64,000 nt of DNA from Roseibium aggregatum (GCF_014692675.1 NZ_JABFCZ010000017.1:1-64000), one strand, 5' to 3'. Shown: positions 26,316-38,169, counted from the stretch's first letter. The notes: a model not told the origin generated them from the sequence alone. Translations and numbers: made by a program.

Positions 26316-26969
26316 TTAAAGAATACTCTGACCGGTCTTGGCCCAGTCCGCAAGAAAGGCTTCAAGTCCCTTGTCGGTCAGCGGATGCTTGACCAGGCCT
26401 TTCAGCGTTGCCGGCGGCACCGTCGCGACGTCGGCGCCGATGATGGCGCAGTCCCGGACGTGGTTCGCGGTGCGGATCGAGGCGGCGAGGATCTGGGTGT
26501 CGAAGTCGTAATTGTCGTAAATGACCCGGATCTCGCGAATCAGCTCCAGCCCGTCGAGGTGGATGTCGTCGAGGCGGCCGATGAACGGCGAGATGTAGGT
26601 CGCGCCGGCCTTGGCGGCCAAAAGCGCCTGGTTGGCGGAAAAGCACAGGGTGACATTGGTCTTGTGGCCGTCGCCGGTCAGCGTCTTGCAGGCCTTCAGA
26701 CCGTCGAGCGTCAGCGGCAGCTTGATCACCACGTTGTTGGCGATCTTCACAAGTTCCCTGGCTTCCTTGATCATCGTGTCGTAGTCGGTTGCGGCAACCT
26801 CCGCCGACACGTCGCCGTCGGTGATGGAACAGATCTCGGCGATCACTTCCTTGAATTGCCGGCCGCTCTTGGCAACGAGCGAGGGATTGGTGGTGACGCC
26901 GTCGAGCAGGCCGGTTGCGGCAAGCTCCTTGATTTCAGCGGTGTCAGCCGTATCGACGAAAAATTTCAT
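26316..26969 (-). CDS. tal: Transaldolase (short, TalC/fructose-6-phosphate aldolase-like)
   Basis: 217 residues, the short decameric type. The start [17 protein letters not shown], the Schiff-base Lys in NVVIKLPLT (about residue 86), [31 protein letters not shown] and [14 protein letters not shown] are all conserved. It moves dihydroxyacetone units in the non-oxidative pentose phosphate pathway; the close relative FSA cleaves fructose-6-phosphate, and the two are not separable by eye. The ATG follows GGGAGCAG. It is divergent from priA. Confidence 0.93.
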   Translation of the reverse strand: MKFFVDTADTAEIKELAATGLLDGVTTNPSLVAKSGRQFKEVIAEICSITDGDVSAEVAATDYDTMIKEARELVKIANNVVIKLPLTLDGLKACKTLTGDGHKTNVTLCFSANQALLAAKAGATYISPFIGRLDDIHLDGLELIREIRVIYDNYDFDTQILAASIRTANHVRDCAIIGADVATVPPATLKGLVKHPLTDKGLEAFLADWAKTGQSIL

Positions 26970-27108
26970 GGGGTTCTGCTCCCGTTGGGCGCGCCGGCGA
27001 AGCGGCAAATTTGGACGGGCCAGGCAAATGGCCCGTTGAATGTTTCTCTGCTCGCGGTTTCTTTACCGTAGGATGCGGTTAAGAAGAACCCCGCGATTCG
27101 AGATTGGG

Positions 27109-27142
27109 TGCGATTTTTGCGGTACGTACCTCAAAAATCGCA
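27109..27142. repeat. 34-bp dyad before priA
   Basis: Left half TGCGATTTTTGCGGTAC and right half GTACCTCAAAAATCGCA are reverse complements at 16 of 17 positions, with no spacer; the centre contains GGTACGTACC. It ends 34 bases before the preferred priA start. It could be an operator shared by tal and priA, a long RNA hairpin in the priA leader or a recombination/protein-binding site. Confidence 0.6.
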
Positions 27143-27176
27143 AAAAGAGCCTCAGGAAGCAGGACGAAGGAAGCCG

Positions 27177-29375
27177 GTGCTGTTTGATGACGACCCGTTG
27201 CAGCGTGAGACCATCGCCAGTGTGATGGTGCCGGTCGCCGTACCCGGTCCCTATACCTATAAGGTGCCGCCGGGCGTCAGCGTCGTGCCGGGAACCATCG
27301 TCCGCGTTCCGTTGGGCCCCCGGGAGGTGCTCGGCGCCGTCTGGGACAATGAGCCGGATCCGGCGATCAATCCGAAGAAGCTGAAGTCCATCTCTCATGT
27401 CTATGAAGGTGCCCGGCCGCTGGACAAGGATCTGCGCCGGTTCATCGACTGGGTGGCGAACTGGACCCTTGCGGCGCCCGGCATGGTCCTGCGCATGGTG
27501 CTCAGGTCCGAAGAAGCTCTGGAGGAGGAGCCGCCCGTTGCCGGCGTTCGCAAGATCGAAGGGGCCGCACCGGAACGGATGACGCCTGCCCGCAGCCGGG
27601 TGCTGGAAACCATGGAGGACGGCTTCGCCTGGACCAAGAGCGGTCTTGCCCATGCCGCCGGGGTGTCTCCTTCCGTGATCGACGGATTGCTGCACCAGGA
27701 GGTCCTGGAGGTCGTCTCGCTTCCGGCCGCGCCGCCGCCGCCGAAACCGCAGGTGGATTTCTGCAAGCCCGACCTGACGCCGGCCCAGAGGGAAGCCGCC
27801 GACGGGCTGATCGAAAGCTTCGACAAGGGCGCGGCCGTCTCCCTGATCGACGGGGTGACCGGTTCCGGCAAGACCGAAGTCTATTTCGAGGCCGTGGCCG
27901 AGGCGCTCAGGCGCGACCGGCAGGTGCTTGTGCTTTTGCCGGAAATCGCGCTCACCGAGCAGTTCCTGCGCCGGTTCGAGCAGCGCTTCGGCGTCTACCC
28001 GGCCGAATGGCATTCAGAGGTCAGCCCGAAAAACCGGGCCCGCACCTGGCGCGGTGTCGCTTCCGGCGATGTCCGGGTCGTGATCGGTGCCCGCTCCGCC
28101 CTGTTCCTGCCCTATCTCGAACTCGGCCTGATCGTGGTCGACGAGGAACACGATTCCGCCTTCAAGCAGGACGACCGCGTGCCCTATTCGGCCCGCGACA
28201 TGGCGGTCGTGCGCGGCCACATCTCCCGCTTCCCCGTGGTGCTGGCCTCGGCAACGCCGTCGATCGAAAGCCGGGTCAACGCCGACATGGGCCGCTACCG
28301 GCGCTTCGTCCTGCCAGAACGGGCCTCCGGCGCTGCCCTGCCGGAGCTGAAGGCGATCGACATGCGCCATCAGGGGCCGGAGCGGGGGCGCTGGATCGCG
28401 CCGGAACTGCTTGTCGCTATGAAGGAGGCCTTTGCCGACGGCGCCCAGACGCTTTTGTTCCTGAACCGGCGCGGTTACGCCCCTCTGACACTTTGTCGCA
28501 CCTGCGGCCACAGGTTCCAGTGTCCCCATTGCAGCGCCTGGCTGGTCGAGCACCGCTTTCAGGGGCGTCTGGTCTGCCACCACTGCGGCCATAATGAAAA
28601 GGTGCCCGAAAGCTGTCCTTCCTGCGGCAGCGTGGATTCGCTCATCGCCTGTGGACCGGGTGTGGAAAGGGTCGCCGAAGAGGTCGCGGACCGTTTTCCT
28701 GAGGCCCGCACCCTCATTCTGTCTTCCGATCTGCCCGGCGGGCCGGACCGGTTGCGCCGGGAGATGAAGATCGTCGAGGAAGGCGGCGCCGATATCGTGA
28801 TCGGAACCCAGCTCGTCGCCAAGGGACACAATTTTCCGAAAATGCGCCTGGTCGGTGTGATCGATGCGGATCTCGGCCTGGCCCACGGCGACCCGCGGGC
28901 GGCGGAAAAAACCTTTCAGCTCCTGGCCCAGGTGACCGGCCGTGCCGGCCGCGTAACCGGAGGCGGCAAGGGCTTTCTGCAGACCTATTCGCCGGACCAC
29001 CCGGTCATCAAGGCCCTGCTGTCCTCCGACAGGGACGCCTTTTACGAGGCGGAAATCGCGGCCAGGCAGGCGGCCGGACTGCCGCCTTTCGGCCGCCTCG
29101 CGGCGATTGTCGTCTCCGGTCCGGACAAACGCTTCGCCGAGGATTTCGCCCGCGCCTTTGTCCGCGCCGCTCCGAGGGAGCCGGCGATCACGCTGCTGGG
29201 CCCGGCGGAAGCGGCCCTTGCCATGGTGCGCGGACGTTACCGCTACAGGCTCCTGGCGATGGCGCCCCGGCAGCTGGATCTGCAGGCTTACCTGCGCGCC
29301 TGGCTGGAGCAGGCGCCCCGGCCGGTGAAGGGATTGAGGGTGCAGGTGGACATCGATCCGCAGCACTTTTTATGA
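27177..29375 (+). CDS. priA: Primosomal protein N' (replication restart helicase PriA)
   Basis: 732 residues from a GTG after AAGGAAG; a GTG at 27108 extends the frame but would translate the long dyad. The N-terminal 3'-DNA-binding domain reads VMVPVAVPGPYTYKVPPG. The helicase has GVTGSGKTEVYFEA (Walker A), VVDEEHDSAFKQDD (DEEH), then eight zinc-binding Cys (CRTCGHRFQCPHC, CHHCGHNEKVPESCPSC) and ATQLVAKGHNFP-type motif V. It reloads the replisome at stalled forks. Complete and normal. Confidence 0.96.
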   Translation: MLFDDDPLQRETIASVMVPVAVPGPYTYKVPPGVSVVPGTIVRVPLGPREVLGAVWDNEPDPAINPKKLKSISHVYEGARPLDKDLRRFIDWVANWTLAAPGMVLRMVLRSEEALEEEPPVAGVRKIEGAAPERMTPARSRVLETMEDGFAWTKSGLAHAAGVSPSVIDGLLHQEVLEVVSLPAAPPPPKPQVDFCKPDLTPAQREAADGLIESFDKGAAVSLIDGVTGSGKTEVYFEAVAEALRRDRQVLVLLPEIALTEQFLRRFEQRFGVYPAEWHSEVSPKNRARTWRGVASGDVRVVIGARSALFLPYLELGLIVVDEEHDSAFKQDDRVPYSARDMAVVRGHISRFPVVLASATPSIESRVNADMGRYRRFVLPERASGAALPELKAIDMRHQGPERGRWIAPELLVAMKEAFADGAQTLLFLNRRGYAPLTLCRTCGHRFQCPHCSAWLVEHRFQGRLVCHHCGHNEKVPESCPSCGSVDSLIACGPGVERVAEEVADRFPEARTLILSSDLPGGPDRLRREMKIVEEGGADIVIGTQLVAKGHNFPKMRLVGVIDADLGLAHGDPRAAEKTFQLLAQVTGRAGRVTGGGKGFLQTYSPDHPVIKALLSSDRDAFYEAEIAARQAAGLPPFGRLAAIVVSGPDKRFAEDFARAFVRAAPREPAITLLGPAEAALAMVRGRYRYRLLAMAPRQLDLQAYLRAWLEQAPRPVKGLRVQVDIDPQHFL

Positions 29376-29473
29376 GACGAAACGAAAAAAGAGCCAGAAA
29401 TCGCCGGACACCGCCATTTGGCGAAGTTGCACACTTAGAAACCCTGTGCTAAGTGAGGCGCGGCTTTGGGGGA

Positions 29474-29521
29474 ACGGTTTAACCGTCATACCTTCTGACC
29501 CTGAAATCATTAATTATTTCA
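29474..29521. promoter_or_regulatory. Two dyads upstream of the ATP synthase operon
   Basis: ACGGTT-T-AACCGT (29474-29486) is a perfect 13-bp dyad and TGAAATCATTAATTATTTCA (29502-29521) is a 20-bp palindrome with one mismatched pair. Both lie 60-110 bases before atpH and could be operators; no clear -35/-10 pair was found. Confidence 0.35.
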
Positions 29522-29582
29522 ATGCCTTACGAGTGGGAAGCTGCTTAGTGGGGCTTGAAAGACGTCAGAGAGCTCGGACCTG

Positions 29583-30143
29583 GTGACTGACAACGTATCT
29601 CTCGTATCCGGCGTGGCTAAGCGATATGCGTCCGCCCTCCTCGATCTAGCCGAGGAAAGTGGCGCGACTGCCGACGTGGAACGGGATCTTGGCAAATTTG
29701 AGGGCTACCTCAATGAAAGCGAAGATCTCATCCGTCTCGTAAAGAGCCCGTCGTTCAGCGCTGAGGAGCAGATTTCTGCTCTGAGTGCGCTTCTGGACAA
29801 GGCCGGTATCACCGGCCTTGCGGCAAATTTTGTGAAGCTGGCGGCCCAAAACCGGCGCCTCTTCGTCCTTCCTGACATGATCAAGGCGTTCCGCGCACTG
29901 CTTGCCGAAAAGCGGGGTGAGGAAACGGCAGAGGTAACCTCTGCCGCACCGCTCTCGGACGATCATGTCAAAGCCCTGACGGAAGCTCTGGCTTCTTCTC
30001 TGGGCAAGTCCGTAAACATCGCAGCGAAGGTTGATCCTGCTCTGATCGGTGGCCTTGTGGTCAAGGTCGGATCCCGCATGATCGACACGTCTCTGCGTAC
30101 CAAGCTCAATTCAATCAAGTTCGCGATGAAAGAGGTCGGCTGA
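29583..30143 (+). CDS. atpH: ATP synthase F1 delta subunit
   Basis: 186 residues. [17 protein letters not shown] at the N-terminus and the C-terminal [27 protein letters not shown] signature identify delta (OSCP), which joins F1 to the peripheral stalk. It uses a GTG start and opens the operon; its last base is the first of atpA, a coupling overlap. The F0 genes are not here, as usual in alphaproteobacteria. Confidence 0.97.
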   Translation: MTDNVSLVSGVAKRYASALLDLAEESGATADVERDLGKFEGYLNESEDLIRLVKSPSFSAEEQISALSALLDKAGITGLAANFVKLAAQNRRLFVLPDMIKAFRALLAEKRGEETAEVTSAAPLSDDHVKALTEALASSLGKSVNIAAKVDPALIGGLVVKVGSRMIDTSLRTKLNSIKFAMKEVG

Positions 30144-31672
30144 TGGATATTCGGGCCGCGGAAATCTCCGCTATCCTCAAGGACCAGATCAAGAGTTTCG
30201 GCCAGGAAGCCGAAGTTTCTGAAGTCGGTCAGGTGCTGTCCGTCGGTGACGGTATTGCTCGTGTTTACGGTCTGGACAAGGTCCAGGCCGGTGAAATGGT
30301 CGAATTCCCGGGCGGTATCCGGGGCATGGCGCTGAACCTCGAAACCGACAACGTCGGCGTCGTGATCTTCGGTTCCGACCGTGACATCAAGGAAGGCGAT
30401 ACGGTCAAGCGGACCGGCGCCATCGTGGAAGTTCCGGTCGGCAAGGGCCTGCTCGGCCGCGTTGTCGATCCGCTCGGCAACCCGCTGGACGGCAAGGGCC
30501 CGATCGAAGCCACCGAACGTCGCCGTGTGGACGTGAAGGCACCGGGCATCCTGCCGCGTAAGTCGGTGCATGAGCCGATGTCCACGGGCCTCAAGGCGAT
30601 CGACGCCCTGATTCCGGTCGGCCGCGGCCAGCGCGAGCTGGTGATCGGCGACCGTCAGACCGGCAAGACCGCGATCATCCTCGACACCTTCCTGAACCAG
30701 AAGCCGCTGCACGCAAGCGACCACGAAGACGTCAAGCTGTACTGCATCTACGTGGCCGTCGGTCAGAAGCGCTCCACGGTCGCACAGTTCGTGAAGACCC
30801 TGGAAGACGCTGGCGCTCTGGAGTACTCCATCGTCGTTGCCGCAACCGCTTCGGACGCCGCTCCGCTGCAGTTCCTGGCGCCGTTCGCCGGCTGTGCGAT
30901 GGGTGAATTCTTCCGCGACAATTCGATGCACGCCGTGATCGGCTACGACGATCTGACCAAGCAGGCCGTGGCCTACCGTCAGATGTCCCTGCTGCTCCGC
31001 CGTCCGCCGGGACGTGAAGCTTTCCCGGGCGACGTCTTCTACCTGCACTCCCGTCTGCTGGAGCGCGCTGCAAAGCTGAACGAAGACAACGGCCGTGGCT
31101 CGCTGACCGCTCTGCCGGTCATCGAAACCCAGGGCAACGACGTGTCCGCGTTCATTCCGACCAACGTGATCTCGATCACCGACGGTCAGATCTTCCTGGA
31201 AACGGACCTGTTCTACCAGGGTATCCGTCCGGCCGTGAACGTCGGTCTGTCGGTGTCCCGCGTGGGCTCGTCCGCTCAGATCAAGGCGATGAAGCAGGTT
31301 GCCGGTCCGATTAAGGGTGAACTCGCCCAGTATCGTGAAATGGCCGCTTTCGCCCAGTTCGGTTCGGACCTCGACGCCACCACCCAGCGCCTGCTGAACC
31401 GTGGTGCCCGCCTGACGGAACTCCTGAAGCAGCCGCAGTTCTCGCCGCTGAAGACCCAGGAACAGGTCGCGGTCATTTACGCCGGCGTGAACGGCTATCT
31501 GGATCCGCTGCCGGTGAACAAGGTTCGCGAATTCGAAGAGGCCTTGCTGCTGCACCTGCGCGGCGAACATGCCGATCTTCTGGACGCGATCTGGGAGAAA
31601 AAGGCACTCGATGACGAATTGACGGGCAAGCTCAAGGCCGTGCTCGACAACTTCGCCAAGAACTTCGCCTGA
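30143..31672 (+). CDS. atpA: ATP synthase F1 alpha subunit
   Basis: 509 residues. [16 protein letters not shown] start, P-loop [10 protein letters not shown], alpha signature [17 protein letters not shown] and the arginine finger in that region are present. It forms the non-catalytic nucleotide sites of the alpha3beta3 head. It overlaps atpH by one base. Confidence 0.98.
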   Translation: MDIRAAEISAILKDQIKSFGQEAEVSEVGQVLSVGDGIARVYGLDKVQAGEMVEFPGGIRGMALNLETDNVGVVIFGSDRDIKEGDTVKRTGAIVEVPVGKGLLGRVVDPLGNPLDGKGPIEATERRRVDVKAPGILPRKSVHEPMSTGLKAIDALIPVGRGQRELVIGDRQTGKTAIILDTFLNQKPLHASDHEDVKLYCIYVAVGQKRSTVAQFVKTLEDAGALEYSIVVAATASDAAPLQFLAPFAGCAMGEFFRDNSMHAVIGYDDLTKQAVAYRQMSLLLRRPPGREAFPGDVFYLHSRLLERAAKLNEDNGRGSLTALPVIETQGNDVSAFIPTNVISITDGQIFLETDLFYQGIRPAVNVGLSVSRVGSSAQIKAMKQVAGPIKGELAQYREMAAFAQFGSDLDATTQRLLNRGARLTELLKQPQFSPLKTQEQVAVIYAGVNGYLDPLPVNKVREFEEALLLHLRGEHADLLDAIWEKKALDDELTGKLKAVLDNFAKNFA

Positions 31673-31704
31673 GAACGCAGTCGGGATAAGGAGCAGGGGC
31701 GGCC

Positions 31705-34042
<2,338 letters not shown>

Positions 34043-34143
34043 TAAGACAGTGATCGGGCGCGTGCCTTTCGGAAGCGCCCGTTCCGGAATTCGGACCGGC
34101 GGCCTTGCCGCCGTCCGCACCAGACTGACAAGGGACATGCCAA

Positions 34144-34554
34144 ATGGCTGAGTTATTCCAGTTCGAGTTGGTCTCGCCGGAGCGTCAGCTCCTGTCCGAA
34201 CAGGTTCTCGAAGTGATCGTGCCCGGTACCGAAGGTGAATTCGGCGTTCTGAAGGACCACAGCCCCTTCATGTCCACCATTCAGGCCGGTATTCTCAGGG
34301 TGCGCCGCGAGCAGGGCGCAGCGGCGGACGAATATTTCGTTCGCGGCGGCTTTGCCGATGTGGCAACCGGCGGTCTGACCGTTCTGGCGGAACAGGCGGT
34401 GCCGGTGGCCGACCTGAAGGTCGAGCACCTGGACGAGCAGATCAAGAACGCTGAAGAAGACGTCGCCGACGCCAAGGACACCGAGACCCTTCGCAAGGCC
34501 CAGGACACCCTGGCCCGGCTGATCGACATCAGGGAATCCATGAAAAAGATCTGA
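34144..34554 (+). CDS. atpC: ATP synthase F1 epsilon subunit
   Basis: 136 residues. Beta-sandwich domain (FQFELVSPERQLLSEQVLEVIVPGTEGEFGVLKDHSPF) followed by the two-helix C-terminal domain (KNAEEDVADAKDTETLRKAQDTLARL). It couples gamma rotation to the head and restrains ATP hydrolysis. Last gene of the operon; a terminator follows. Confidence 0.97.
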   Translation: MAELFQFELVSPERQLLSEQVLEVIVPGTEGEFGVLKDHSPFMSTIQAGILRVRREQGAAADEYFVRGGFADVATGGLTVLAEQAVPVADLKVEHLDEQIKNAEEDVADAKDTETLRKAQDTLARLIDIRESMKKI

Positions 34555-34587
34555 ACCCTGCGCATCGTGCGTGAGGATAGGCTTTTG

Positions 34588-34615
34588 AAACGCGGCCCAT
34601 CGGGCCGCGTTTTTG
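34588..34615 (+). terminator. Rho-independent terminator of atpHAGDC
   Basis: AACGCGGCCC and GGGCCGCGTT form a 10-bp stem with loop ATC(G), followed by TTTTTG. It lies 34 bases after the atpC stop. Confidence 0.92.
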
Positions 34616-34642
34616 TATGTCCGGCTGATAGAATCGAGCCCA

Positions 34643-34670
34643 TAAAAAAACCCGGCCGTTCGGCCGGGTT
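34643..34670 (-). terminator. Rho-independent terminator of the GcrA-like gene
   Basis: On the minus strand AACCCGGCC, loop GAAC, GGCCGGGTT runs into TTTTTTTATG. It lies 27 bases after the stop of the small GcrA-like gene and faces the ATP synthase terminator. Confidence 0.9.
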
Positions 34671-34696
34671 CAAAATCGTCAGATCGGAAACGTCGA

Positions 34697-34906
34697 TCAG
34701 GCGGCGATGCGCTTGAACGACGTGCTGATGCCGTTGCTCGAACGGTTGCGGCGGCGCTCTTCCGGCGGGATGTAAACCAGGGCGCGGTGTTCGTCGCAGT
34801 AGGACACACCGGCTTCAACCCGGTTGTTGCACGGGAACGTGTAGTTGCCGGCATCGCCTTCTGCCCATTTGCAGCAACCGGGACGCGGGAGGCTCAATGA
34901 AGTCAT
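34697..34906 (-). CDS. Single-domain GcrA-like zinc protein
   Basis: 69 residues from an ATG after AAGGAAAAG. The sequence CCKWAEGDAGNYTFPCNNRVEAGVSYCDEH matches the C-terminal Cys/His domain of GcrA, the cell-cycle regulator that partners RNA polymerase sigma70 at methylated GANTC promoters. The N-terminal helix-turn-helix of GcrA is absent, so it cannot bind DNA in the same way. It may bind RNA polymerase or compete with GcrA. The 298 bases upstream hold no other gene. Function not established. Confidence 0.75.
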   Translation of the reverse strand: MTSLSLPRPGCCKWAEGDAGNYTFPCNNRVEAGVSYCDEHRALVYIPPEERRRNRSSNGISTSFKRIAA

Positions 34907-35204
34907 GTTCTTTTCCTTTTTCTTCTCTTCTACGCGCGGCAAAAAAGCGCTCGAGCATCCTCTCTTCGAGGATCCGAACAGCCATTGCGATTATCGGAGT
35001 TATAGTCGCGTTCGCCGCGCGTAAATCCGCCCAATGGACGGTGAGCGCCGAACGCAAGAGTTAGATAGTGTAGCCGTCACAAAATTGCAATAGTTGCTCC
35101 GCATGGGCGCTCTGCGACTGATGCATAGCTTCGGCTATAGCTAAGCACATCTGTAGAAAGAGTGTTACCAGTCAGTTATTTATTGCAGATTGCGACCTGT
35201 CGTC
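34907..35204. other. Gene-free stretch upstream of the GcrA-like gene
   Basis: This stretch holds the promoter region of the GcrA-like gene on the minus strand, including a TATAAC-like -10 near 34995 without a convincing -35. An 80-codon minus-strand frame overlaps the GcrA-like gene in another phase and looks spurious. Nothing else is recognised. Confidence 0.5.
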
Positions 35205-36815
35205 TCAGCTGTCCAGCAATTTTCCGCCGGCCCGGGCCAATGCCTCGGGCGTATCCAGATCGAGACGGGCCGCCGAGCCGATCTCGTATTCCAGGACGAA
35301 TTCCGGATTTTCCGCAATCAGGTGCCTCGCGCCGATATCGCCGTGCAGGGCCTTGAGGGCCTCGAAGAAGCGTTTGTCCCAAAGTACCGGATTGCCACGC
35401 TTGCCGTCCGCCGTCGCGGTCACGATCAGGGCGTCGGGACTGTCGGAGTACCTTTCGATCATGCCCTTCAGGGTGTCTGACGTGATCCCCGGCATGTCGG
35501 CAAGCAGAATGATGACCGCGTCCAGGGAAGGATCCAGCGCCTCCATGCCTGTGAGTATAGAGCCGGCCATTCCGTCGGCGAAATCCGGATTGTGGACGAT
35601 ATCGATGCCGAGTTCCGAAACCTCGGCGCCGATCTTCTCCGCCATGTGGCCGGTCACCAGAACGGTCTGCCCGAGATCCGCGCCCTGAGCGGCCTCCGCG
35701 GCGTGCCTGACCAGGCTCTTGCCGCCGATTTCGGCGAGCAGCTTGTTGGGGCCGCCCATGCGGCTCGACTTCCCGGCCGCCAGAATAATGGCGCCGATCT
35801 TCGGCTTGTCCGGCACTGTCTTGACCTCGCGCGGTTGCGGTCTTGTTCCGATCTCCATAAGCAGCCCGCCGACGCCCATTCCGGTAATGTCATGGGCGCT
35901 GACGTCCAGACCGGCGAGTTTCCGCTCAAGCACCCAGTCGAAACCGTTTTCCTTCGGGCTGCGGGCGCAGCCAGGCGCGCCGATCACCGGCAGGCCCTTG
36001 TAGGTGCCGATCATGAGCAGGTTGCCGGGGTCGACCGGCATGCCGAACTGCTCCACCGTTCCGCCCGCGCGTTCGATCGCCGCCGGCAGGATGTCCTTGC
36101 GGTCGACGACGGCGGAAGCGCCGAAGAGGATCAGGAAATCCGCCCCCTGGTCGGCAAGCCGCGCCATCGCTTCTGCAACAGCCTCTTCGCGGTGATCGAC
36201 ACGTTCCTCGGCGAGGATCGTGCTGCCGCTGGCGCCAAGCCGGGCTTCCAGCACGCGGCGGGTCTTGTCCATCGTGCTCGGCTTCAGGTGAGGAAGCCGG
36301 GTCGCGACCAGTCCGATCCTGTGGGCCTTGAAGGGCGCGACCTTGAGCGCCTTTGATATCCGCTTCTCAGCCTCTTCGACCAGGCGTCCCGAAACGGCGA
36401 AGGGAATGATCTTGGCGGTCGCGACCATGCGACCGGCCTGGACCCTGGCGTATTCGGGCAGGGTCGCGATGGTGATTGCCGGGTCGATCCGGTTCATCGC
36501 ATCGATCGCTTGCCGGTCGATGACGAGAACGCCGGCCTGGTCCGCATAGAGATTGACCCGGCCCGTGAACGGTGCGTCACCGGTAAGCCCGCCGCCGTTG
36601 GCGGCTTGCGCGATCCGGTCGGCCGCCACATCCTCGCTGAGGTCGTCCGCCGCCAGGCAGGCCACGGTGACGCTCGCGATCCCTGCCTGCGCAAGCGCCC
36701 TGACATCGTCCGCGCTCAGCACGCGGCCTTTCTTGAACGTGCCATTGCCGGTCCTGGTGGAATGGGCGAGCACGCACCCTTCGGCTTCAAGGACGGGCCG
36801 CGGACCGAATTCCAT
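35205..36815 (-). CDS. Molybdopterin-binding/MocA-like nucleotidyltransferase fusion protein
   Basis: 536 residues, two parts. The first (about 1-335) is a MoeA/MogA-type molybdopterin-binding region containing LVATRLPHLKPS, ILFGASAVVDRKDILPAAIERAGG and GAPGCARSPKENGFDWVLERKLAG. The second (about 343-536) is a MocA/MobA-like nucleotidyltransferase with AIILAAGKSSRMGGPNKLLAEIGGKSLV and LLADMPGIT. Such fusions transfer CMP (or GMP) to molybdopterin for xanthine-dehydrogenase-family enzymes. It overlaps the upstream XdhC gene by one base (TGATG), a sign of coupling. Confidence 0.88.
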   Translation of the reverse strand: MEFGPRPVLEAEGCVLAHSTRTGNGTFKKGRVLSADDVRALAQAGIASVTVACLAADDLSEDVAADRIAQAANGGGLTGDAPFTGRVNLYADQAGVLVIDRQAIDAMNRIDPAITIATLPEYARVQAGRMVATAKIIPFAVSGRLVEEAEKRISKALKVAPFKAHRIGLVATRLPHLKPSTMDKTRRVLEARLGASGSTILAEERVDHREEAVAEAMARLADQGADFLILFGASAVVDRKDILPAAIERAGGTVEQFGMPVDPGNLLMIGTYKGLPVIGAPGCARSPKENGFDWVLERKLAGLDVSAHDITGMGVGGLLMEIGTRPQPREVKTVPDKPKIGAIILAAGKSSRMGGPNKLLAEIGGKSLVRHAAEAAQGADLGQTVLVTGHMAEKIGAEVSELGIDIVHNPDFADGMAGSILTGMEALDPSLDAVIILLADMPGITSDTLKGMIERYSDSPDALIVTATADGKRGNPVLWDKRFFEALKALHGDIGARHLIAENPEFVLEYEIGSAARLDLDTPEALARAGGKLLDS

Positions 36816-37507
36816 CAGGCGGTCTCCGGCTCCTTGCGCAGGGCGGCAATGACCTTGCCGAGCACCGCGACCGCAATTTCCGCAGGCGAGGCCGCCCCGA
36901 TGTCGAGTCCGATCGGTGCATCGATCCGGTCGATGTCTGCCTGCGGGATCCCGGCTTCCAGAAACCGCTCCACCCGTTTGGCGTGGGTCTTCCGGCTGCC
37001 GAGGGCGCCGACGTAGAAACAGCCTGCCTTCAACGCTTCCTGCAGCGGCAGGTCGTCGATCTTCGGGTCATGGGTCACCGCGGCAACGGCGGTGAAGGCA
37101 TCAAGCGGTGCGTCCTTCAGGACGTCCTCGGGCCACTCGGCGATCAGCGTTTCCTTAGGGAAGCGCTCCTCTGTGGCGAAGGCGGTGCGCGGATCGATGA
37201 TGGTCACGTCAAAACCGGCGATCTCCGCCATCGGCGCCAGGGCCTGGGAAATATGGACCGCGCCGATTATGACCAGCCGGGGCGGCGGTACGGATACCGT
37301 CAGGAACATGTTTCCGGCGTCCGTTTCGATCATGCCTGATTTGCCGGACCGGAAACGACGCACCAGTTCGTCGTGCAACGGATCGGCTGAGAAGTCGGAT
37401 CTTTTCAGAACCAGGCGCTGCTCGCCGCTTGCCATGTCGGTGACGAGGATCGTCGCTCCTCGTGCGGCACGTTCTTCGTTGAGCGCGGAAAGAAGGGAAA
37501 GGTCCAT
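36815..37507 (-). CDS. XdhC family protein, C-terminal (Rossmann) type
   Basis: 230 residues. The XdhC_C Rossmann domain is clear: RLVIIGAVHISQALAPMAEIAGFDVTIIDPR, AVTHDPKIDDLPLQEAL and the tail YVGALGSRKTHAKRVERFLEAG with APIGLDIGAASPAEIAVAVLG. XdhC proteins bind sulfurated molybdenum cofactor and insert it into xanthine-dehydrogenase-type enzymes. The N-terminal XdhC/CoxI domain with its CVEG motif is missing here and is encoded two genes upstream, so the normal protein seems to be split. Confidence 0.88.
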   Translation of the reverse strand: MDLSLLSALNEERAARGATILVTDMASGEQRLVLKRSDFSADPLHDELVRRFRSGKSGMIETDAGNMFLTVSVPPPRLVIIGAVHISQALAPMAEIAGFDVTIIDPRTAFATEERFPKETLIAEWPEDVLKDAPLDAFTAVAAVTHDPKIDDLPLQEALKAGCFYVGALGSRKTHAKRVERFLEAGIPQADIDRIDAPIGLDIGAASPAEIAVAVLGKVIAALRKEPETA

Positions 37508-37510
37508 GGG

Positions 37511-38140
37511 TCAGCCACGCTCCATTGCCAGTTTGAAGCCGAGTGCCACCAGGATCGACCCGGAGATCCAGCGGCTGACGTCCTGCCACCTGGAGGACTT
37601 GCGAAGCTGCTTTTGAACCTGGGAGGCAAACAGCACGGTGAAGACATCGGCCGACGAAAAGGACAGGTTCACGATCGTTCCGAGGATCAGGAACTGCGCC
37701 CACACCGGAAGGCCGGCATTGACATCGACGAACTGCGGCAGGAAGGCGATGAAGAACACTGCGGCCTTGGGATTGAGGATCTCCACGATCACGCTGTCGA
37801 AAAAGGCGCGCCGGCGGCTGCGCGCAGGCAACTGCGGCGTCGGCCCGGCCGTGGTGCGTGTCCGGATCATCTGGATGCCGAGCCAGACGAGATAGGCGCC
37901 GCCCGCGAGTTTCAGGCCGGCATAGAGGGTGGGCACGACCGCGAAGACGGCCGACAGTCCCAGGGTCGCGGCAATCACGTGGACATAGCAGCCGATATGG
38001 ATGCCGAACGCGGCCCAGAAGCCGGCGGCACGGCCGCGCGACAATGTCTGTGCGGCGGTATAAAGCAGCGCCGGACCGGGAAAATAGGCGAAAAGAAGGG
38101 TCGCGGCGGCGAAGGCCATCAGGGTTTCAAAGGCGGGCAT
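37511..38140 (-). CDS. LysE/RhtB family transporter
   Basis: 209 residues from the family-like start MPAFETLMAFAAATLLFAYFPGPALLYTAAQTLSRGR; six membrane segments and the IVEILNPKAAVFFIAFLPQFVD motif are present. It would export an amino acid or similar compound. It lies between the two XdhC halves on the same strand, 29 bases after one and 3 bases before the other, so the operon is probably intact despite the odd content. Not closely similar to the LysE protein near sucB. Confidence 0.88.
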   Translation of the reverse strand: MPAFETLMAFAAATLLFAYFPGPALLYTAAQTLSRGRAAGFWAAFGIHIGCYVHVIAATLGLSAVFAVVPTLYAGLKLAGGAYLVWLGIQMIRTRTTAGPTPQLPARSRRRAFFDSVIVEILNPKAAVFFIAFLPQFVDVNAGLPVWAQFLILGTIVNLSFSSADVFTVLFASQVQKQLRKSSRWQDVSRWISGSILVALGFKLAMERG

Positions 38141-38169
38141 TGCGTGTATCCGGGTTGTCGCCTGATGCT

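Noticed and set aside
27109-27142. A dif recombination site
   Set aside because: dif has two 11-bp arms around a 6-bp centre with a conserved AT-rich core; this dyad has a 12-base centre between its 11-bp arms and a different sequence. A copy count in the genome would test this further.
34815-35057. An 80-codon minus-strand frame overlapping the GcrA-like gene
   Set aside because: It overlaps the GcrA-like gene in another phase, has no ribosome site and no recognisable content.
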